This document shows positions 12,501-24,500 of a stretch of 64,000 bases of DNA, one piece after another; within the stretch, counting starts at the first letter, position 1, and every line of letters begins with the position of its first letter. Both the position numbers and the translations under genes were made by a program. The DNA comes from Marthasterias glacialis. Lineage: Eukaryota; Echinodermata; Asteroidea; Forcipulatida; Asteriidae. The stretch spans positions 13,034,104-13,098,103 of the forward strand of contig OU452228.1 of assembly GCA_911728455.2 (NCBI GenBank). Reading direction: 5' to 3'. The notes beneath the pieces are model-generated. The model worked only from the letters and a program-made list of their open reading frames with translations, was not told where the DNA came from and did no database searches.

Positions 12501-15500
12501 GGTCTTTCCACAAGAACACATGTCTTTCCACAAGACCATAAGTCTCTTCACAAGACCACAGGTCTTTCCAAAAGACCACGGGTCTTTCCACAGGACCATA
12601 GGTCCCTCCTATCAAATGACAAGGATCTACTTAGGTGTTTATATACTAAACCTTAAAAACGTTTTTGGAAAAACACTAGGCGGGATAACTTGTTCAGTTA
12701 ACATAGGTTACTGGCCCAGTGCAGAAAATATTGGACTCTGGCCATTGGTCCAGTGGGTATTTCCAGCCCTGCTTTTGATAATTATGTTATGGTAGCCACA
12801 GGCCTGGAATTTCATCTTTGAGAGGGCGATTTTAATTTTTCAAAGTAAACTTTTCATTGGAAAATCAACAAAAGTCTGTGGGAAATTTTGAAAGGGCACC
12901 AAGGCTAAGACCAGGGCAACAGAGGCTATGGCCTCCATGGCCTTTGTGTAACTCCAGGCCTGTAGCCCTTCATTGTGAAGATCATAATGACAAGTGCTTT
13001 TCCATTTTATGTGTATTTTCCACTTCAGTAAAATCAAACACACTGTCATCTCAAACAATAGACCGATCCATTAAGCCTTGCCTACCTTAGCAACTGCCTA
13101 GCAACAGCACAGGGTGTGACTTTCTTGCCACGATCGCAGCGGTGGTTCGGTTGCGGCCACACACACGTATCGGACACACACACATACATGGTTTTCGTGA
13201 ACAGTATGTATTTAGTTTCTTGGCATTTTGAGCAGTGCCCTGACTCCAAAGAACAATGCAGACAGGAACACTGTTAAACTACTTTTACATGACTGTACGA
13301 GGACCGCTGCTGTGGGATTTGCTCCGCCAGAAATACAAAAAGTTTAAAACAAAACAAAAGTTAGTACAGTTGTGTGTGCCATTGTGTGTCAGGCAGTTTG
13401 TTTACTTTTCTAATGGGATTTTTAACATGTCAGACTTTTGTTAGACTTTCAGTGGCGTTGTCAAGGCTGTGATTGGTCAATTCGTAAGTAGGCAGGGCTT
13501 AATGGATTGGTCTATTCCTCTGGCCAACTAGTCTAATAGACTGTCAGTAATGTCACTTCTCTGTTCATTTCCAAGATTGCAGTTTCATCTACCCCGATCC
13601 TCTTGTTGACTGATGGCTGGTATGCAATCCAGACGCTCATTGATAAACCCTTAGCGGGCCTGGTGAATGCAGGCAAGATCTTTGTAGGGTTAAAGCTGTG
13701 TATCTATGGAGCAGAGCTTGTGGGATCGCAGGATGCTTGCTCACCATTAGAGGTAAGTAATCTAAGATTTAATTGGAAAACTTCTTGTGAATTAATTTAA
13801 GAAGGGCAGAGTACTTCGTATCCCGGTTTACATTCTGTAATTTTCGTATTGTGCCAGACGTCCAGTTCGACAGTTCGTGGTGCGACCCACAATTTGTAGC
13901 TTCATTTTTGTTCAGCAAAATGTATCGCTTATCTGTTGTCCTCATTGATGCATATTATATCCACACTGACTTTAATGTACTCCGTTTATCTTGTTTTTAT
14001 TTATTTACCTTCCCCAGTCATCCAAAGTCGGCCAATAATGTGTACATAAAGGCCTGTGATTAGTCAGGATTTGTCCTGATTGGTCAGGATTTTTGCTGAT
14101 TTTAGAATTTTCATTGACCTCCCTTGGCCTTCAGAATTTTGAAAGAGGCAAACTCACCATCACAGAGATGGAAGACTCAGCTCTTGTTATGATCAAACCT
14201 GTATGCCTCTATTAGTGGTGATGTAAAGAGTCTACAGATCTAATTGCTTCTTTCTTGAATGGGCATCAAGGGCATGGAACAATGGAACATTTCAAGGGCA
14301 CCAAGGCAATGACCAGGGGGTAACAGAGGCAATTGCCTCCGTTGCCTCCATGACGTATCAGGCCTGAGTCTATAAACCTTTGAAATATAACATCTTATTT
14401 CTTCAGACCAAGAGAATATTATTATCCAATAATCAGGATTTTTTATGTCAGACATTCTCATTCATGGTTTCAAGATATGTATTTCTTAAATTATTCAATT
14501 ATCATATAACAGGTGTCAGGCAACCTGATGCTCAGGATATCTGCCAACTCCACCCGCCGTGCTCGATACGATGCACTACTTGGATTCCAGCGTTATCCTC
14601 AACCCTTCCCGATATCACTGACATCATTGTACGCTGATGGTGGGATGGTGGGCTGTGTGGATGTAGTAGTGGTCAGGAGCTATCCTATGCAGGTATGTCA
14701 ACTTACAACAAGATGGTCAGTTAGATTTAATAGCTATTTTTATAGATTTGAGAAAGTTATAAGCTTTCATTTAAGGTATTACAGGAAAAAAATGCTAATG
14801 TTCAGTGGTAGTTAATTAAAACAACAAATAATTGTCTGGATCCGGACATTATCTCACGTCCATCAGCCATATACAAACAATTTTGCATGTTACATGTATT
14901 TTGTGCATTTTCCGTGGTTGCATATATATATATATTCAAATGTTTTTGTATGTTTTTCGTTCTGAAACGGCATCATCTGTCAAAATTCATTCAGGAAAAA
15001 AATAAACAAACAAACAAAAAACATCCTTTCGGCAGAGATAATACAGGATTGGTACTGGTAAGTCTGCTGCCACCTAGCGTTCTAAAATCTCCCATTGCTA
15101 TCTTCATGACTTTGACAGTAATTTAGATGAAATTGTTTCTCCGGCGGATTGGTAATGATATGAACTTTATAACCAGAGACCATTGAGATTGAAACTATTG
15201 AAAGATAGTTTGAGCCAGTTTGAGTGAAGTGGGGGTGGCTTATAGTGGAATTATAGCACACTTGCCAACAGGATGGTTGAGGAAAGGGTTAAACAAGTCG
15301 GTGGTTGCACCTGAACAGCAGTCTGACATTACTTTCTCTGAGTATGCTATTATGTTTGGGTACAATATTTTTGACCCAGACTTTTTTATTAATTATACGA
15401 TTATTCTGGGAAAACAGTATATTTACAAATGTAAATATGAGGAAAAACCTCCCATTTTTCAGTCTTTTAAAAACCTTGTGAAACTGATGGAGAGGATTGA

Positions 15501-18500
15501 ATTTAATATTACCTTGAAGAGGGGTAAGACATCTCTTCACAATAGTAAATGGTATTTATTAAGGAACCATGAATGTTAATGACATCCTTTTTTTCCATTC
15601 CTTGTAGCTACTTTATGTAAATTACACTTTACTTTCTTAATTTCCAATAATAATAATTGTTTTCACTTTTTTTTATTATTCAATGTACTGTTATAATGAG
15701 AAGTGATTGTTGCTTTACCGAATAAAAAAAAAAAAAAAAAAAAAAGCAGTCTGGCAGTGACGGGTTCCAATCCTGCTGTCTTTATATATTAATTTTACAT
15801 CTCATGGTAATTTGCTTCCTCAGTACATGGAGAAGCAGAATGAAGGAGGTTGTATCTTCCGAGGGATGCGGGCCGAGGATAAGGAAGCAGCCAGGTTTGC
15901 TCAGGAGAAACAGAGACGAATGGAGAAACTCTACTCCAAGATACAGAATGACTACCTAGAGAAAGACAAGAAGACAGGTAGGTCAGAGGGTCAAGATCCT
16001 GTATGACAAACTATTTCACAAGTGATTATATTACTGATCTGCGCCCAATTTCAATGAGCAGCTTGAACAGAAACTTTAGCGTTGTTAAATAATTTGCAGC
16101 GCAGAAATTTGCGTGGTACCAGTCATAACATTTATGTACATTGTGGCTGGTGACAAATTTTTGCCATGAACAATGTTTTTGTGTCTGGCAGCCTTTATCT
16201 CATGACACTATGAATCAGTTCCCATACAACCATTTTCTCTTTTTTAATACAAACCTTGCAACTTTTCATTTCCATGTTTAATTGAAGGAATTAGGGTCAG
16301 TATTTCATGCAATGCTATTGTGTCAAAGGACGACCGATGAGGTTTATTTCAAGCTTGTACCCAAAAACATTTTAAATTACAGTATCAGAAAATTTAGATT
16401 GATATTTTAACTTGTTTCATTGGAATGACTCTTGTCTTTGCTTTGTGTATGATGCATTATAATATCCTTGACGAACATTGATATATTATCATTATTGTCA
16501 AACTTTTATGTATACAAATTTTATATATGTATTGTCCACCGTGTTATTTGATAACCGTGCATTTTCTTTCTTCTATGTTCCATTTACGTGTATTGATTTG
16601 TAATTGTTTTTTTTATCTGCATATTGTATGTTCTATATATTGTATGTTCTTCATACATTGATTGATTATTTTGTTTTCTGTGTGGCATAAACATATACAA
16701 TGTCAGGATTCGAACTACCCTCTCAACATCTGCTCTAGAACGCAGGGTCCAGGGTTCGAATCCCATCCAAGTAGCCTGTAGATTTTTTTCCGCAGGACTC
16801 GGAAAGCACTGAGTATATTTACAGTGCTAATCACAGATCGGTGTAAGGGTAAAACCGAAATAATATTCTTTATCCTCAATGCAAGTATTCCATCAATGAA
16901 ATTGTTAATGCCATCATTTGATTGTTTCTATTTACTTCTTTTCCCGTGTATTATCTGATCTCTATTCCTTTTTCTTTTGTGACATAATGCATTGTTATTT
17001 CCATTTGTTGACACATCATGATTTGGATTAATCATTGTTGTATTACATTGAAAGTTGTTTTGCATATCTTTACTCTGTGAAAACCAGAAGTGTGTGCAAT
17101 ATTGATATTGGTTTATTTTGTGGTGCAATATTTAAAATGTCCTCTTTCTTTTCAAACTAGTCTGTTTTCAGAGAATTTATCTATACATGTATATTGAACA
17201 CATTTTAAACTTGTGTTTATAAACTTAAGAATTAATGATGCATGTGAAGTCCCATGGTATGATATTCTTACTATTTTAATATAACTTCCTTTTTTGTTTG
17301 TCCTCAGAAAAATCAGTATAACTGTTATTAAATTGCCTGAAAAGTATTACCATATGTAGGGTGACCCTTGAACTTGATCAGAATGTTCTACTTTTTATAA
17401 GGGTCACGTATTATTCCTGTACATTTTTACAAGCTGGTCATGTTGTCCAAAATAACCATTTAATGTTTCAATGTCTTTAAACAATTTGCTACTTTTTTCT
17501 CTCCAAATAAGTGAAATCAAATCGTAGGTCGATGTCCACTCAGAAGCTGACAGTAAAAGAGGTCGAAAAGCTCCACAGTGGCCAGGAGGTGTATGAGGCA
17601 CTGAATAATGCCCTGGATCCAGGAGCTGTGGAGGTAAGAGTCTGGGAGACCGATTTGCAGTTCTTCATTGAGTAGCCGCTTTGAGCCACTCATAAACGAT
17701 ATAGACCTTATGCACATGACGTCATTTGAGTAGGGCGCCCTCGTCTAGAGGTCAAAATGAGGTTGTTCATTGGCCAATCCTGTGCGCCGCGCGTACAAAT
17801 CTCTGCGTTTCCATTGTTACATCATCGATTTACCTATAAGATGGCGGCGTGATGACGTCAATGCATAAGGTCTATTATATCACATCCAAGTGGATCCTTG
17901 TCATGTGATCAGAGGATTGTAGGTCACGCAGCATCCATCAATCAATTTTATTATATGAACTAGGCATTTTCATCCCATCCCATTTGATGTATTGGTTGCC
18001 AGACCATATCATGCGTTACAGACTAATCATGGGCGTTGACACCACCGCAGCTATGGCCGCCACACGTGCGCGTCGACACACACTCACCGTGAATCCTCCA
18101 TGCTGATTGGTACATATGCGCTGCTGACGCTCTATTGGCGTGTCGTGCGCTTGTGGCAGCCATAGCTGCAGTGGTGTAAAGTACCAAGAATCAAGCTACT
18201 CAGATTCGTGTATACACAGCAGTACAAAATGCTCTTGTAATGGGTGCTGGAATGCAATCTTGCACATTTTGTGTATTGGTGTAGTTTATCCTCCACTGAA
18301 TGACAAAGATCTACTTGGATGTTATGTTAAAGAGCCCACGAAATGTTTTTTTTTATTAAATCAACCCTTGAAAATGCACCTTTGTGTCCCATTTAACCTT
18401 TTTCCCATTTTCATTTTGCCATTTTCAAGGGTATTTTGGTGCCTTTACGGATTTTATGCTAATGTATATTTTCATATTCATAAGTTAAAGTGTGATGTCA

Positions 18501-21500
18501 TATCAGGCAGAAACATCTCTGTTGGATCTAGTTTATGCACAAAAAGTTGACAATTTAGAATTTAGGATATTTTGCTGGCGTTAACTTTCTTTTTGTTAGT
18601 GATTCATTGTGTCAGCTCATGGCAGTAAACCAATGAGCAAACATTCCTCACAGTTGTTTTTAATAAGATCATTTGTGGGTTCACGTTTTCATGACTTTCA
18701 ACAGAAAACCACAGTGTTTCCCTAAAATGACATCAAGGCAACAGCGCCCTCAGTTGTCTGGAAAAGCATTGAACATTTTAAACATTGGCAAAAAAGTACA
18801 CTTTTCAATGAAATTGACCAAAAAGGGATGTCAGCTGGTCTTAACACATTTAAGGGGATTAGAAAGTAGCAGAAAAAATATGTTCCTAAGTAATATTCAC
18901 TTCAGGGGCCCAGATGTTTTGTGTTCATGCTCTGGAGAGAGCCTTCATTGAAAGATGGAATATTTTCAATTCAAAGAGAAGAATGGAACATTCCATCTTT
19001 GAACTCATGCAAGTATTCTCACCACTGCACTTATGATCATTAGTGTAGTATTTGGAGAGATGGGTAGCCAGACTATGCTGTGCATTTAAGACCTGTTTAT
19101 GTTACTTGCACTCAGGCATTACTATCTGCGAGACAGGTGAATGTTCTGCATGATTATCAACGGTCTCTACATGAGAAAAGACAGTTCGATCTCCAGGGGG
19201 AGTTCAAACGAGCGATGGAGGAACAAAAACAGGTATGATATAACAGATCATTGCTGAAGGACACCAGGGGCAACAGGACACAACTTCTGGGGTCAGTTTC
19301 AGTTCACGTCGGGGATCTTCCCTTTTTTTTTTTTTCCCCGTCCAGCCTGACTTGATTTTTTTTCTCGGAATTGCCGGAATCATTTATCTGTGAGAGTTCT
19401 ACTTGTATACAGAAACCTTGACTTGACTAAGCCAAGAGAACAAAGATTGTCTTTGAAGAACCGGGATTTTTGTTTTCTCTATCGAGAAAATGTCACATTC
19501 ATGGACCAAGAATTGCAAAACCTCGGCTGTGAGCTACGGCTGAGGGTTGTTCCTCGATCAGGAACCAAGGCTGGAAACTCGGTTCACACGGACTTGCCTC
19601 CATTGAGTCGAAACACAATAAACAAACAACGGTGGAAGCCGCTCGATGTCTTTCAATCCTCTTCTCATAACAAAAGGACAAAGGTCTGCAATCAGTGATT
19701 ACACAATAGCCCCGCATAAAGGCAGAATTTTAACATCATTTCCAGAACCATCTGTCCTCTTTGTGGATGGTGAAACAAAGCGTTGCACGGTGAGTGCATA
19801 CGCTGTGCATGCTCCAAAATGAAACGTTAGAGTAACCTTCGTTCTGTTCTTCAGAATTCACACAAAAATATAAAGTTCACATCACCTGATTTCTAGCAGG
19901 GAAAATATTTGCATGTATACACGTCATCCGGCATTAACTGGTAAACACACCCCCCCCCCACACCCCCCGTAAATTAATTGTGAGTTACTGTTTTGGGAGA
20001 ATAAAGTACATAAACTCAACATTACCCACACATGTATATTTAAAATTTGACTTTTGAATGCACTGCATATTGGCTGATTAAATGGTGGACATTTATCAGC
20101 CAGCGCCATAAGCAACCCACTGTGGTGGATACCCGCTCTTCACAAGTCTTCATCATCTTCTTCTAACACTTAGGATTGCCCTGTGGAGAGGAACGTAACA
20201 CCCCTCCTTAGACTTCGAGTGGTAGATGCCCTGAGGAGACATTCAGCTGGGGACGGCGGCACGCATCAGCTGACAGTCTGGAGGCCCTCTGATGATGTCA
20301 TACAGCTACTCACTGAGGGAAAGTGCTTCAGAATATTCAACGTCAGTACGTCTTCTGGAAGGTAAACAAAGTTTATTTCTCGAGTCTTCTTTGATTGCTG
20401 AATAAAGAATTGCTGGGTTCTAGTTGAAACTTTTTAAAATCTTTTGTCATAAGTGTTTGAGAAATTTTAAGAAAGAGGTTTTAAACCTTGTGAATTAGCA
20501 CGTGTGTGTTTTTTTGTTTTGTATTTTGTACTAAAATGAAAGACATGATTGTAGAATTTGATTTTTTAATCAATCCTTTTTGATTTTTTTTCCCACAGGA
20601 AGATATTTCAAAGGGGAAGGTTTTTTTAACAATATTTTGTAAAGTTGCCCAAGTGTAACATAATACCACTGCTTGATTATTCTTGTATCCATTTTGCCTT
20701 TAATAGTGTAAATTTTGATTATAACCCTTGTTGCCCAAGTAAAACATTATATTGCTTGATTGATCTTGATTATTCTTACATTTATTTTGCCTTTAATAGT
20801 GAACATTTTCATTATAACCCTTGTTGCCCAAGTAAAACATTATATTGCTTGATTGATCTTGATTATTCTTACATTTATTTTGCCTTTAATAGTGAACATT
20901 TTGATTATAACCCTTGTTGCCCAAGTAAAACATTATATTGCTTGATTGATCTTGATTATTCTTACATTTATTTTGCCTTTAATAGTGAACATTTTCATTA
21001 TAACCCTTGTTGCCCAAGTAAAACATTATATTGCTTGATTATTCTTGATTATTCTTACATTTATTTTGCCTTTAATAGTGAACATTTTCATTATAACCCT
21101 TGTTGCCCAAGTAAAACATTATATTGCTTGATTGATCTTGATTATTCTTACATCTATTTTGCCTTTAATAGTGTCAACTTTAAGACAGTAATATTAACTA
21201 GTAAATTTGCGGGTACAACCATGTGTTTGAATCTCTTTTGGGAGGAGTGTTAGCTCTGAAAAGAGCCGGAGTGGTCTCGACGTTTCGATCAGTATACTCT
21301 GATCATCTTCGAAGATGATCAGAGTATACTGATCGAAACGTCGAGACCACTCCAGCTCTTTTCAGAGCCAACACTCCTCCCAAAATAGTTTCAAACACAT
21401 GGTTGTACCAACAAGTTTACTAGTTAATAGTATTGTCATAGTTTCCTACACCATGCAAAGCTTCAAACACCACTTAGTGTCAACTTTGATTACAATCGTT

Positions 21501-24500
21501 GTTGCCCAAGTACATGTATAGCGTAATACTATTGCTTGATTATTCTTGATTATTCATTCTTATATCTTTTTTGCCTATAATAGTGTAAATTTTGATAACA
21601 ATCATTGCACATTTTGAACTAGAGTGTTAAACACCAGTGTGGACAAGAGTAGGGGTTTCCCCTTGGTGTTGTTGATGTGTGATAAGAACAGTGTGGACCA
21701 TGTGACCTGTGACATCACATGGTTACAAAACAGCCCCAGAGCCTGGACTTCCTGCAGGCACGATTTGGTACACAGCTCAATGGAAGAAAACATACATTTT
21801 TACATTTCATGGAAGTTGCACATAGAATGTTTATGAACTTTTGATATGAAGAAAGTGGAGAACATTTTAAAACTTGTTCTGCTGTTATTTTTACAATCCT
21901 TGATTTTACATGGTAATTATGGCCGTGTCTGAATCAAGCGACTTCGGCTACGGCTGTGGCAACATTGAAGAATAGGAATCCTCTGCATTCCAGCCGTAGC
22001 CACAGCCGAAGCCATTCATTCAGACACGGCTTATTATACAAAATGTGTTATTTTTCATGTGACCTGAGTAGTTTCTTGCCTGCCAGGAAATGCCATGGAA
22101 TGTACAAGGTCACTCATTTTGTAAACAAGATGACATGGTCTATGCATGTGTTTAGGCATCACTGACAACATCATGCATTTTTTGCTCGATTAGTAGGCCT
22201 AAAACAGTACTTATGTAGCAATTGTATTTATGGACCTTTTGAACAATTTGTTCTTATAGTTTTGTTTTCTTGCTAATTAAATTAAAAGCAGTTGTTTTCT
22301 AAACCTTAAAGTACTTACTTATGTATGTGTATATACACTTAATTTCAACTTATAAAGCTATAAAAACAAAATATCTCAGCCAGTCTAACAGTTCCTTTTA
22401 ATTTGTTAGATTCAGTGTTGGATCCAATAACGTTCAACTTGCCTCAACTCGTGGCACTCGCTACCAGTCGATGCCCCTCCAGTCTCCCCACTCGGGTCAT
22501 CAAGCCGTTTATCACCAGAGAGAATCCTTGAGATTTACTGATGCACTAAGGCCTGGCTTCACACCAGCCTATGGTGAAGTAGATGTGGTTGGTGTCGTTG
22601 TACTGATCCAGGGTGCAGGGAATAGTCCTAGTAAAAGGTACGGTTCTAAAAGTGACCATCATAAATTGTTAGTACATCAGACTTATCGTCTGAAGGGCTC
22701 CTTTCCCCAGCATGTGATTTTGAAGCTGCATAGATGTCATGTCTTGCTAAAGCTATTTGGGCCCATATACTTGATGGAGCTGAAAGATGAGGATTTTGCT
22801 CATTGCCTCTCTGCAGCCAACCATACCAGGGGTGGATTTCACAAAACTAGTCCTAATTTATGAGTAAGGACTAGTTACTCATTCTAACTCCAGATAAGAC
22901 TAGTCCTAGTGCTTTGTGAAATCCACCTCAGGAACACTGCGGCAAACCCCTTCTCTTAACGATAAGTGCACTGAGTTTCTTTAGCTTTACAACCCATCGG
23001 AAGGACGAAACAATGGTTAAGTGTCTTGCTAAGGACACAAGTTCCATGACCGGGACCTGAACCCACACTCTGACAACACCAGAGCTTAAGTCCGGTGCAC
23101 TAGACCGCTTGGCCATAGCGTTAGCAAAGTCATACTGCTACCAATTAATTAATGACAAACATGTATCCAGTATTTATGAGTAACTATGAAACTAATTTTC
23201 ATTTTATAGTTTAATTAATAATTAGTAATGATCTGGAAAACAGCAAAATAATTTTTATATTTGAAAGTTAAGTTTGTTACAAGTTAGACCAGTCTAAACT
23301 GTCCGGTAACATAGTTTCCTTTGATCGAAATACTGACATGCTGGTGAAAACTGGCAAACAAAAGTCTGTTCTTGTTTGATGTGATAAATCAAAATAAATA
23401 TACATATCACATCTAAAAGTCCTGGATGTTTAATGTGTTACTTGAAACCATAGAATAGGAATTAATATACTTTATTTAAAAACCACAGATGTGGCAAACA
23501 GTGCCGATGAGTGCCGATGGCCATATCACATAATCCTTTATGCAGGTCACTTAGTAAGTGTTACAAGATGCAGTTTTGAATATTTTTTTCCCCCTGTTTT
23601 GATTGCAGCACAAGTCAGATAGTATATCTGTGTGATGCTCAAGCAGACTTAATTGTCATCAGGTTTTGGGGTGGATTACAGGTGAGCTGGAAAATAGGCA
23701 CAAGTCATACTTTCATGCATTTTTTTACAGTGACATGTTTATCCATCTTTAACCAATTGCCCATGGGAATCGTCCATTTTTTTTTTCCTTTCCAGCCTGA
23801 CGGGATTATTTTCTTTAAAATGCCGAAATCATTTTTCTTTGAGAGTACCATTGACACAAAGAAACCCTGACTTAACAAAGCCAAGAGAACAAAGATTCTC
23901 TTTATGGCACTGTGATTTTTGTTTTCTCTATCAAGAAAATGTTAAATACATGCACCGTGATTTACAAAACCTCAGCCATGAGCTACAACCGAGGATTGGT
24001 ACTAAATTTAGAACCAAGGCAGAAACCCTGGTTCACTTTCACTTACCTCCATAGAGCACAAATACAATGAATAAACAATGGTGGAAGCCTCTCGATGTCT
24101 CATAATCCTCTTCTTGGAACAAAAGGACAAAGTTCTTGAATAATGGTCGAAAATCTGTGAAATATTCAAGACCCTATTTCCTCTTTGTGTGGGTGAAACG
24201 AAGCATTAGACGGCGTGTGCATGCTCTGTGCATGCTCAGTAGTGGAGTCTCCGGTTGACCTTTGTTCCGTTATTCCAATTTTACACAGTGGCGTGTTTAA
24301 ACGTTGCCCGTGTGCTGGCTCGGACAATATATTGGTGTATACACGTCAACCGGTGGCGACTGGTTAAGAATAAATGAATTAGTTTTAACTGAATATAGAA
24401 TCCTCTCAAATAGTTCATTGTACAGGGAAAGGACACTATTTGTTATATGAAGAGAATAAATTCAATCTCATCAGCTAGTTTTCACTCAACACTATACTAC

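Noticed and set aside
13581-13752. Alternative acceptor GCAG at 13579-13582 for the OB1 exon
   Set aside because: In phase 0 it gives an early stop, while the AG at 13574-13575 restores the conserved LTDGWYA sequence.
20645-21253. Open frame of 202 codons with six identical peptide repeats
   Set aside because: It is the 93-bp intronic minisatellite read in frame. A period divisible by three keeps it open by itself.
22934-23122. tRNA genes suggested by A- and B-box words (also 16690, 25063, 28540, 58250, 58808, 62090)
   Set aside because: Acceptor stems and lengths do not fit functional tRNAs, and the sequences recur with attached tails, as in SINEs.
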